Shown in pieces: positions 18,451-27,112 of a stretch of 29,506 bases of DNA. Position numbers and translations under genes: made by a program. Source of the DNA: Obelidium mucronatum (lineage: Eukaryota; Chytridiomycota; Chytridiomycetes; Chytridiales; Chytriomycetaceae); assembly GCA_025765595.1 (NCBI GenBank), contig JAIVFH010000312.1:1-29506 (forward strand), written 5' to 3'. The notes below the pieces were generated by a model. That model saw only the letters and a list, made by a program, of their open reading frames with translations. It searched no databases and was not told where the DNA came from. How positions within the stretch are numbered: the stretch's first letter is position 1; each line of letters starts with the position of its first letter.

Positions 18451-18594
18451 CGCATTAACAGCCTGAGAGTAAAACGTGCGCTTTCGGGTTTCTGCAGCTG
18501 CGGCTGGAGCATTTGCGGCAACTGTTTGAAAGAAGTTGCTTGCTGGGAATTCCACCAATCTTGCCTTGCCCTTGTTGCCGTTGCTAGAAGACAT
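17382..18594 (-). pseudogene. hAT transposase, N-terminal part (split by Ngaro-2)
   Basis: The start ATG at 18594 opens a Ser/Ala-rich, acidic segment (MSSSNGNKGKARLVEF, a run of Gly-Ser repeats near 18430-18460, TDDDDNVESL). After a one-base shift near 18100 come SVIGSIDGDVSANHEDICQH and NYRFMTLRNLLVNNLAFRYV. After an intron (about 17747-17808) come IALAADVWTMFMKAALMHV and HSVTPIGFMPLLG, the hAT catalytic start. After another intron it ends LTDDNRQPVEH, where Ngaro-2 enters. The frame is restored exactly by excision of Ngaro-2. Together with 10308-11884 this makes one old, frameshifted hAT gene. Confidence 0.72.
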
Positions 18595-18860
18595 TTTCAG
18601 TAAGAGTTTGTTTGAGTGATGAAAAAAAAGAAAACAATACCGCAAGGGGTGCCTGACACTTGACGGCAACGACCCTGGTCATTAAACAATTTGGTGGGCA
18701 AAACCAGGAGGCAATGGCTTCGATGCGATACGCTTCTAGGCTGCTTGCTGTCCATATCTGTTGTGTTGTTTGAAAAAAAAGATAAGATATTATCTTTGTA
18801 TGGAGAATTAGCAAAGAACATTCTGAATAAAAAAAACAAAATTGGAACACAAGTGAAAAA
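18595..18860. other. hAT 5' flank, no gene seen
   Basis: This region is AT-rich with poly-A/T runs. It presumably contains the 5' untranslated part and end of the hAT element, but I could not locate a terminal inverted repeat. Confidence 0.3.
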
Positions 18861-18935
18861 TATTGTATAGGGGGGTTCAAACCCAGAACTTCAACCAAAC
18901 TGAGCACACAATTTGCCACTCAACCACAAACTTGC
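18861..18935 (-). repeat. tRNA-like sequence, possible SINE head or tRNA relic
   Basis: On the minus strand TGGTTGAGTGG (18926-18916) fits the pol III A box. GGTTTGAACCC (18883-18873) fits the B box, 43 nt downstream, the spacing found in tRNA genes. The acceptor and T stems do not pair properly, so it is not a working tRNA. T and A runs follow downstream, as in SINEs. Confidence 0.33.
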
Positions 18936-19064
18936 ATAAATAGCAAGCTTTCTGCTCTGAATTTTAGTTCAGTTTCAATACATTCTGTGTTAGTCTTACA
19001 GTTTTGTAACTCTTTGTTTCCGTCTCTTGTGACCTCAAGCCGTTATTGGTAAAGCCCTCGTGCC

Positions 19065-19379
19065 GCGCTTTCCACAAGCGTCCGCAGTGTTTCTCCAAAT
19101 CCGATTCGCTCTCCGTCATCATTCTGCACTCCAAACCCAAACAGCCTTTGCACAGATTCAGCTTCAATGTGATTCTTGGTGAGGTCCAACAACTGCAGCT
19201 TTTCCATAACAGGAATGCAATTGTCTGTCACCACCCAAGTAATGGGCTTATACGGCTTTCCATCACTGCCAAGACTAGAAATCGGCGAACGCAACGCAAA
19301 CTCAATCAATTGTGGGAATGCATCCAATACATACTCGTTTCCACTAAACAATTTGAGAATGTAGGACAGCGAAGCAAAT
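19065..19379 (-). pseudogene. Fragment of an AAA-LRR family last exon (third copy)
   Basis: The minus strand encodes FSGNEYVLDAFPQLIEFALR through LLDLTKNHIEAESVQRLF to FGETLRTLV, the same protein as the last exon of the complete gene (corresponding to about 20745-21058). The DNA differs at only about 10 of 310 positions. Homology stops abruptly on both sides and there is no proper C-terminal tail or splice acceptor, so this is a truncated duplicate. It lies downstream, on the same strand, of a lone first-exon-like ORF (20034-20495); the two may be the ends of one destroyed family member. Confidence 0.75.
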
Positions 19380-19380
19380 A

Positions 19381-19858
19381 AGTTGTGACTCCAATACCTG
19401 GCCCGGAGCTGCTGCTGTCGTTGGCGGCAATTGAAAAAGGAATGCTGGACCGAATCGAGAGTGAATAGCTGTACTTTTTTTTCTTAATGTGGGATCAGAT
19501 TGCAACAGACTGCGCCACACATCTACAATCTTTCAAGCCTGCCATTATGCAACTTGTGATGCGATTGAATGGAAGGGGGATCGCTTCCACTACCAATGCT
19601 GCAGTTTTGCTGTCTCAACCACCACCATTGTCACCGGAACGTGTCAACGAACCAATTCCACAAACAAAATCAAAGGTGGGCACTTCAAAAGCAGTACAAA
19701 AGCCGAAACCAAAGCAACCTGCAAAGAAACCGAAGATATCGCAAGTTGCTGCCACACGAACAGACAACACCATGACTACACAATTTGCGGATAGTAGACA
19801 TCCAAGAAGGCCTTTAGCAAAGAGGGGATATGAGGAAGTTTCAGGATCAGATAGTTAG
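19381..19858 (+). CDS. Unrecognised plus-strand ORF, possibly the 3' exon(s) of a gene
   Basis: An ORF from 19487 to 19858 encodes 123 residues: a helical start (DCATHLQSFKPAIMQLVMRL), a Pro-rich middle and a basic run KPKPKQPAKKPK that could be a nuclear localisation signal, ending GSDS. Just upstream, PELLLSLAAIEKGMLDRIE (19407-19465) ends at a possible GTGAAT donor and could splice in phase to an AACAG acceptor near 19508. I do not recognise it. It occupies the gap in the destroyed AAA-LRR copy, so it was probably inserted or brought by rearrangement. Confidence 0.35.
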
Positions 19859-20033
19859 AACCGAATCTTATTGGGTGCTTTATTATTGGCGTTACGTATA
19901 TTGCATGAGAATTGAAGAAATAAACGGGAAACATCCTTTCACACAAAGGCAAGGACAATGGCAGCGCCCAAAGCCAGTTGATTCTGGCGCTTCTGTACAG
20001 CGAATGATTGATCAATAATACAATATCACTGAG
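19859..20033. other. Short gap, no feature recognised
   Basis: Base composition changes near 20030 from AT-rich to strongly GC-rich. I take this as a rearrangement breakpoint next to the first-exon-like ORF. Confidence 0.3.
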
Positions 20034-20495
20034 TCACAACAGCAGAGCACCAACCAGATCGGGCGACAAGTACTGTGTGGGCGAATCCGCAAAGGCCGTG
20101 GCGCTCTCGCAGATCGCCTTGATCAACTTGTTTTCCGCGTGCGCATCGGCGCCAGAAAGCGCCTGGAAGATTTGCACAATCGGCGCCATGTCGCCGTCCG
20201 CGACGGCGGCGTCCAGCTGACCGCGCAGCGCCGCCGCCAGGACGCCGGCCGGCAGCAGGCGGTACGCCGCCTGGATGTCCGCCAACGGCGTTGCGTCGGC
20301 GCGAAACGCAAACGGGACGGGCGCTTCGCCGCGCTTCACCGCGTCGATGCGGCCGAGCTTCTGGCGCTCTTGCTCAATCTGCGCTTGGAGCGCCATTGTC
20401 GCCTGCGCCATGTCGGCGAGGACCCGCTGCTTCTCGGCGAGCTCGGCGCGCAACGCCGCATTGTCGTTCTCGAGCTGCTGCTCCTGAGTTGCCAT
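20034..20495 (-). CDS. GC-rich first-exon-like ORF of a disrupted AAA-LRR family member
   Basis: The 153-residue ORF starts 49 bp after the stop of the complete gene, just as that gene starts 56 bp after its own upstream neighbour. It begins with a heptad-patterned coiled coil (LENDNAALRAELAEKQRVLA, residues 8-55), followed by an Ala-rich helical part (QAAYRLLPAGVLAAALRG, IVQIFQALSGADAHAENKLI). Its sequence is unrelated to the first exon of the complete gene, but position, orientation and high GC match. The expected ATPase exons do not follow; sequence turns AT-rich at the stop. It is either a small gene in its own right or the surviving first exon of a broken paralogue. Confidence 0.5.
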   Translation of the reverse strand: MATQEQQLENDNAALRAELAEKQRVLADMAQATMALQAQIEQERQKLGRIDAVKRGEAPVPFAFRADATPLADIQAAYRLLPAGVLAAALRGQLDAAVADGDMAPIVQIFQALSGADAHAENKLIKAICESATAFADSPTQYLSPDLVGALLL

Positions 20496-20544
20496 TTAAT
20501 CACACTATTTAATCAAACAACTCAGTGAAATTCACAAATCAAAT
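20496..20544 (-). promoter_or_regulatory. 49-bp spacer between family genes
   Basis: The spacer lies between the stop of the complete gene and the ATG of the next ORF. TGATTAAATA (minus strand, 20515-20506) occurs here and also in the other spacer (27090-27081). It may be part of a polyadenylation signal (ATTAAA) for the upstream gene, a start element for the downstream one, or both. Confidence 0.35.
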
Positions 20545-23500
20545 TCACAAAATCTGCACGCTGCGGCCCGTGCGCTTTCCCGCCTGGTTCGCCCAGAACG
20601 CCGCCGTGCGCGCGCTCCACGGCGGCTGCACGTTGTAGCAGTTGAGCTTGAGCGCCTCCTTGGCATCGAGGCTGCTGCCCCCTTTCGGTGTTTCGTCCTC
20701 TCCCAGCTTACTGTCCAACTCGCCTTCCAGCGTGCATCCATCAAGCACAAGAGTCCGCAGTGTTTCTCCAAATCCAATGCGCTCTCCGTCATCATTCTGC
20801 ACTCCAAACCCAAACAGCCTTTGCACAGATTCAGCTTCAATGTGATTCTTGGTAAGGTCCAACAACTGCAGCTTTTCCATTACAGGAATGCAATTGTCGG
20901 TCACCACCCAAGTGATGGGCTTATACGGCTTTCCATCACTGCCCAGACTGGAAATCGGCGAACGCAACGCAAACTCAATCAATTGTGGGAATGCATCCAA
21001 TACATACTCGTTTCCACTAAACAATTTGAGAATGTAGGACAGCGAAGCAAATTCATCGTTGCTTCCATCGATTCCAATTTGACACAAAGAGAGATTCAAA
21101 CTCTTTAAAGTTCTGCAAGTCATTTTCATGTACGCTCGTTGAGGTGTGAGGCCAACTTCCAATCCAGTCAATGTTAGAGTCGTGAGATTGCAAAACTTGT
21201 CTGTTTAGTTATTTTTTTTTTTTTTAAAAAAAAGGGTGTTTTAGTTGACAACAATAAGACCAGACTCTCTTATTTTTTTCATCATACCTTGATCTGCAAT
21301 CATGCCAAACATTTTGTCATTGAATTTAAGTGTAGGTCTATTGTTTTGAGAAAGAGGACCAAACAACTCCAAAGATTTGAGTCGGTCGGCGATCGATTCA
21401 TTATCCTTGTTGTTTTTCTTTTTTAAACAGAACAAAAGTTAGTATCTTGAACAGCAAATTCCTTCAATTGAACCGTATGGAAAAAATAACATCATACCTC
21501 TCGAACAAACTGAGGGCAATCCAGTTCAATTTGGGTCCCACGTTCAACAGGAGTTAAGATAATACGCAAATGCTCCAACAGCCCCAGCTCAATCACTAAT
21601 CATTTTTTGGTTGAATAAATGAAATCGCGCCTTTTTGTGTCGTTTGTAAACTAATCTTACCTTCCAACCAAAAGGCGGCCTTGTACTTGTCAGAGAACAG
21701 AATCTGTGGAATACTTAACGAGTCTTCAGGGCACGGAGCTACATTACATTTGAGTCAGCCTGGGTATTTTTTTTTATATCGAAACGGAGGGACTTACTCT
21801 CTAGCTGACCCCACGAAATCGTCTTTTCAACAACCGTCGCCAAAAGCGGGTTATCAACGGCGAAAACAACATCGGGTCCTCTCTTCAAATCAAAGTTATT
21901 CAAGTATTCACTGGCAAGACCAGCAAATCTTCCAATAACATCAATAATCTTGAGACGCAACATTTGCTGTGAGATTTCAACTTCATTCGAAGTAGTCGCT
22001 CACAAAAGACCTTTGGGTTGGGAAATCTGTTTGTTAAGTACAAAAAAAAAACCCCCAACAACAGCAAGCAACTTACGTCGATTGCTCATCACGATTTGTA
22101 TTCGTCTCATTCAATTGAGAAGTAGTACCAACAGTCGTTGACGATCCATCCGTGTTCCTTGTAGTAACTTGTTGTGACTTCTTTTGCGATTCCTCCTTTT
22201 CTTTAGTCAGCTGATTCTGAAGCTGCTTCCGAGACGTGATGACATCATTCAATCGTTTTCGGTACTCCTCGGACATTGAGGTTTCCCTGAGCCGTTCAGT
22301 ATCTTTACTAATCAACTGACGAAGCACCTCTTCCTTTTCTTTGACGGCATTTTCAACAGTTTCAACTTCGCGACGCTTTTGACGTTCTTGTTCTTGTGCA
22401 CTTTCTTGGCCCATAATCTCTTGTTTACGAGTTTCCTCTAAAAAAAAAATAATGGTCACCGCAAGTGAATAAAAAAAAAAAAAAAGACGAAAACTAGCGA
22501 AAAAATTCAAACATACTTTCATTTCTCGTTCCATGTGTAGTTGTATGCGACTGAAAATCTCGCTCACTCTCAGCCGCAGTCCGCGTATTCGAATGCTCCA
22601 CACTCGCACTCTGCGACTGCATTGTCTTTTCTTCCCGCATCGTACTCTCATATTCGCTCTTTGTGATGGTATCAGACGTCTCCCTTCTCGTCTCGGAACG
22701 CGTTCCTTGCTCCTCCAACGTTTGGGACTCTTCGTACCGCGATTCAGTGATCTCCTTGATTTGTTCCTTGGATTGTGAGGTGCTGTCTTTGGTCGTTTGC
22801 GCATCCGTGATGGAGTTTGTGTCTCGAACTGTATCTGTGGTTGTGTTCCTTGTGTCTCGGTACGTTTCTCGGCGGGTAGAGTCAGAAACGGATTGAGATG
22901 TGTTTTCAACTTCTTCGGTACGTTGTGTTTCTTCGTGGACGCGGGAAGTGGTTTCATCGTGGGATCTTCCTTCTTCTGTCTTGTCTTCAATTGTGGTGGA
23001 TGTTGTTTTGGATTTCGTGATTTGATCCTATTTTTTTTTTTTATGATTTGGAAAACAATTTAAAAAAAATAAATATATAAATAAAAACAAAAAACAACAA
23101 ACAGACTTACAGATCCTGTAGTCGTGCCTCTTTTCGTTCCCGTCTCTATATCTGATTTAGATTTCCCTGTCGTATCATCCGACTTTTTGATCTCCGACTC
23201 CGCCTTTGCTGTGTTGGTCGCCTTGGATTTATCCGTATCAATACTGCTCGATTTTGTCGTGTTATCATTTATATTCAAATTGGATGCAGTAGTCGATGTC
23301 CTATCATTCGAGTGCGTAAAATTCGCCTTGACTCCAATTTCTTCGGAAGCAGTCATATCCACAAATAAGCTGTTGTTTTTCCATCCCCCTTGAGCAGTTG
23401 CCGTCGTAGTACTATACGCGGATCCGTCTTTGAGATCTTTCCGCTGCGTGGTAGTACCCTGGTCCGTGGATTGGTCCGTCGTATGGGATTTCCCTTCAGA

Positions 23501-26500
23501 TCCCTTGATTGATAGCGAATCGTTGGTTGTCTTCTCCAGAATATCGGCGACTTCCTTTCCGGTGGTGCCGGTTTTACGTGTGGTGTCTTGTTTTTGGTCG
23601 TCAATGTTTTTTGACTCTTCATCCACGGTGGTGTCGGTTCGTGTGGTGTCGGTTCGTTCTGAATCGGAAATAGTTTTTGAATGCGATTGGCTCGTGAAGG
23701 TTCGGTCATCGACTTTGAATGACTCTGTATCACTGGTGATTTTGCTTCTCTGATAAACATTGAGGGCGGGCGGGCAAGGGGGAGTCGAGTCAGTAAAGTG
23801 CAACAAAAAAAAAGAAGGAAAACAATGTAAGCTCACGTTTAAAGCAGTGACTTTCTCGTCTTTCTCTTCGTGAACAATCGAGAATCTTGATCCTTCGGAC
23901 ACATCGTGTTCAACCTTTGCCAAAAAAAAATTAATTAAAACCAGCGCATGGAACCAAATGAAATTATAACATACAGATTTAATTTGCTCATGTCGCTTCT
24001 CTTCAATATGGGACTTTTCAACAAGGTGCTCTTCTCTGAAGGTATCACGGTCAGTCAAACTTTCATTTGTACTGGTCAAAGTCTTTTGGTGGCTTGTGTT
24101 TGCGGTAAACTGCGTGTCAGTTTGTGTCAGGGATTGAACATTATCATGCTTCAAATCCGTTCCTCTCGATTTGGTGTTGGTCGTGGATGTTTCGGCTAAA
24201 GAAAGAATAAGAAAAGATGATGACACTCAACAAAAAAAAAAATGGAATAAAGTTAATTACCAGTAATCTTCTGAGACTCAGTATCGGTAATCTCAGTCCG
24301 GAAAGTCTTGTCTGTTTCTCTACCAACAACACTTTCCACATTGGTCGACTCCACGTGAGAAGTAGAAACTTGCTCCACGTTTTCTTTGCGAGCCTTCTTC
24401 ATAAGCCTCGACAAGAAGGATTCATTCTCTGACACCTTGGTAGATCTATTTCTCGTTGTTTTCGACGTGAATTCTTGTTGCTCCTGCTTCTTTTCCGAGC
24501 TAGACTCCTTCTCCATGGAATTTTTGACCAAATCATTGCTAAACTCCAATTGGTTTTCATAGCTGCTCAACGTCTCTTCTGAATCCAAAAGAGACTGGCG
24601 GTAGCTTGATTCGAACGCATTCAAAATGACTTGTTCTTTGGAGTTGTTTTTCACGTTTTCAACCGCACGGCTTTGGATTTTCGAGTCGGATGTCTCTCCC
24701 ACGTTGGATGTCTCTTCTCGCTTCTCTGTTCTTGTTGAAACGCGTACTGATTGTTGGATCTACGGGGGAAAAAAAAAAGAGTTTTTTTTTAAGTGCTGAA
24801 ATGTGAGAGGGAATAAAATCAATATCCTACCTTTGTAATCATTCCAACAATATCACTCAAATTGATGACCAGCAAAGAAGCAGTATCCGTTTTAGCCAAG
24901 GCCATGGCTTCCTCATACTTTGCTTTCAACAGCTTGAAAATACGATCCTCATCATCCAAATCAATCGTCTCCCGATCAATGATTTGAACGTATCCGTAGT
25001 TTCGCGCGGCAATAACGGGTTCCAGCATTCTAGAAAGAGTATTGGCTCGGAAAAAGGTGTTTGGGAAGCGGAATGTGCGGTGGTCCGGGTTTGAAACAGT
25101 TGTGATGACGGTATTGTTTGAGAGCTCGACATTCAAACTGGTGTCCAGAAAAAAAATAGTGTCAACAAACCCACACACTCAGATAGCAACCCACACAATA
25201 CCTTGAATCGCGAACATTCAAAATCATACGACCAGTTGGACTCACAACAGCACTTCGATAAAGCTCATGGAATTCAAAAAACTGCTTGATTTCTCGGTTG
25301 AATGCGTCAATGGCAGGAGTCGTATTATCTCGACTCAGGACCATGCGGTTGAATCGCAGATTTGGTTGGTTCGATCCCAAAACCTTTTCAACTGCATCTC
25401 GCAAACACACCCGCAAATTGTGGGAAATGTACACACTGATTGCATTCACGATCAGATCCTCTGACATGTTCTTCAGAATTTGCTCCTTCGTAACGCTGGA
25501 CTTGTGCAATTCACGAAACATGCGTGCAAAGTTGGCATCGTCCGGGTTATGTTGGTCAAACAGTCTCCAACACCCATCCACTTCAGATCGCAGACGATCA
25601 AACTGAGCAAATGTAAAGTTGATTGTGTTGCGCTGGAAATAGTTGAGAACTTCCACATCTTCCAGGATCTTTTTCTTGACAATTCGAGACATTTGAAGCG
25701 GACTCATACACTTTTGATTTGGAACAGATCGACAAGAGTATCGCCCAGTTTATCACACAACAACGCCAGCCGACGGTCCTTGTCCAGAGATGGCAGGAAA
25801 TAGTGGTTTTGAAGACGACCATCACGAATCAAAGCTTCATCCAAGTTTTCCTTGTAGTTGGTCGCGCCGACAACAATCAGATTCGAATATTCAGGCTGTC
25901 CAACAATCGCCAAAAGCGTGTTACAGTAATCAATCTTGTAGGATTCTCCGCCTTTCTATAAATCAAAAAGTTGTGAGATTGTTGGTTTGTCACATCACAG
26001 ACCTTGGCGGTAATACCTTGTTACGGTCGGCACCAATAGAATCGATTTCATCGATAAACATGAGATATAGTCTAGTGCGATCCTCCTTGCATTTACTTGC
26101 TTCCGCCACCATTGCGGCTTCTCCCTCTCCGACTTTTCCCTTCTGGAAACGCGATGCGGCATAGTTTGTATTTGTGAGCGTCAAACCCAGTTTCGTCAGG
26201 TACTTGTCAAACAGAAAAGTCTTTCCGTTTCCTGCAGTCATTGAAATCGAGGATATTTAGAATGAGTGCGGGCTGTAGATATCATTTCATTTCATTACCT
26301 GGCGGGCCATACAGAAGGATACCCATGGGTCTGCTCTTGAATCCCTTGAAAGCCCATCTGAAAAAGACATCGTGCAGAATCTGTGCGACAATCGTTCGGT
26401 TGGGGTCTCTGTGAAAAGACTGCCGCTTTAGTGCGAAAGAGTCACGTGACCAATTAGCGACTCAACTCATCGTTCCACAGTCTATCCCACGTTTCCTGCA

Positions 26501-27056
26501 CGTTTCTCGCCAGCTCGACTCTGAACGCCCCTTCGTCGTACTTTTGGTGGTCAAACTTGACGCTGGGTGGTTCTGCATCGGCGGGTTGCTGTGGAAGTGG
26601 TTGTTGTTGTTGTTGAAGTGGTTGTTGAAGTGGTTCCGAAGCAACCGACCCCGGATCGACGGGCGGCGCGCCCTCGGACACTGAGCCGTCGCCGCGGCCG
26701 AGCACCTCGGGCAGAAACACCAGGGCCTCGCGCGTCGGGTCGAACGGGTGCGGCCCGCGGCGCGCGGCGTCCTTGTCGTTGAGCCGCATGACGGCGGCGT
26801 GCGCCGCGTCGACGCCCAGCGCCGCGCTCGCGATCGCCATGCGGAACACCGTCTTCGGCGACACGTTGTCCGCAGCGAGGTTCAGCTCGCGCGCAAGCTC
26901 GCGCGCGACTGGCAGGATGCCGTTCGTCTCGGACCGGTAGCTCAGCTTGCCCGTCTTCTCCGGGTACGCATCCTTCCACGTCGCAAAGAGCGTCGTGTAC
27001 GCGGGCCCGATGGCGTAGAAGATGCGCATGCGCGTCGGGCTGCCCTTGTCGGCCAT
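20545..27056 (-). CDS. AAA+ ATPase - coiled-coil - leucine-rich-repeat protein, 17 exons (about 1,807 codons)
   Basis: Exons: 27056-26467, 26408-26299, 26231-26017, 25955-25710, 25674-25202, 25137-24831, 24759-24261, 24195-23975, 23914-23837, 23749-23111, 23027-22517, 22437-22077, 22010-21798, 21738-21661, 21595-21498, 21417-21288, 21200-20545. All introns are GT-AG and phases agree except for one extra base in exon 13. Residues 1-196 are a GC-rich N-terminus of unknown fold with a polyGln/Pro stretch. About 200-390 is an NSF/p97-type AAA+ domain: GPPGNGKT (231-238), FIDEID, sensor GATN (335-338), RDGR. About 390-650 is helical/globular, 650-1300 Ser/Thr/Glu/Lys-rich, 1300-1416 charged coiled coil, and 1417-1807 LRR-like (LKSLNLSLCQIG, LQLLDLTKNHIEAES, LRTLVLDGC), ending GKRTGRSVQIL. 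ATP-driven remodelling is inferred from the fold; the biological role is unknown. Confidence 0.8.
22011..22076 (-). other. Intron 12 of the complete gene, beside the frameshifted exon
   Basis: The donor GTAAGT is at 22076. The acceptor that aligns with the paralogue is CCCAAAG at 22011, giving a 213-nt exon 13 against 212 nt in the neighbouring copy. The other AG choices (start at 22026 or 21998) do not restore the frame either. Confidence 0.55.
25675..25709 (-). other. Very short (35-nt) intron after the AAA+ core
   Basis: GTATGAG to TCAAG, 35 nt. Removing it joins LVDLFQIKS to KKILEDVEVLNYF in phase 0, whereas reading through meets a TGA after KSV. The other introns of the gene are 58-87 nt, so this is unusually small; a frameshift is the alternative. 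Confidence 0.55.
26232..26298 (-). other. Intron 2, splitting the Walker A codons
   Basis: GTAATG to CTGCAG, 67 nt, interrupts the first base of the second glycine codon in GPP-G-NGKT. Splicing produces an uninterrupted P-loop, which strongly supports the model. Confidence 0.85.
26409..26466 (-). other. Intron 1, linking the GC-rich ORF to the AAA+ exons
   Basis: GTTGAG to TTTTCACAG, 58 nt. It removes the apparent stop of the 200-codon ORF and joins WDRLWNDE to DPNRTIVAQIL in phase 2. Without it the AAA+ exon has no in-frame ATG. Size and acceptor resemble the other introns. Confidence 0.65.
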
Positions 27057-27112
27057 CTCTTCTTTCTTTCTTTCTTTCTTTATTTAATCATTCAATCAAC
27101 CCAACAGTAAAA
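27057..27112 (-). promoter_or_regulatory. 56-bp spacer with (CTTT)n and AATAAA between tandem paralogues
   Basis: Between the stop of the upstream paralogue and the ATG of the complete gene lie only 56 bp. On the coding strand it has TGATTAAATAAAG (27090-27078), a likely poly(A) signal, then five AAAG units up to the ATG (plus-strand CTTT repeat, 27062-27081). There is little room for a conventional promoter. Confidence 0.45.

Noticed and set aside
18861..18935. Functional tRNA gene
   Set aside because: The A and B boxes fit, but acceptor and T stems fail to pair and no sensible anticodon arm can be drawn.
20139..20528. Arg-rich plus-strand ORFs opposite the 153-residue ORF
   Set aside because: They are antisense shadows. 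The minus-strand frame has a regular coiled-coil pattern and suitable position.
24819..26467. Ordinary NSF/Sec18 housekeeping gene
   Set aside because: The AAA+ motifs resemble NSF, but there is only one AAA module, no NSF N-domain, and the reading frame continues into a linker and LRRs.
26551..27110. Other long ORFs in the GC-rich block around 26.5-27.1 kb
   Set aside because: They are out-of-frame or antisense readings of the first exon of the AAA-LRR gene, Arg/Ala-rich without structure.
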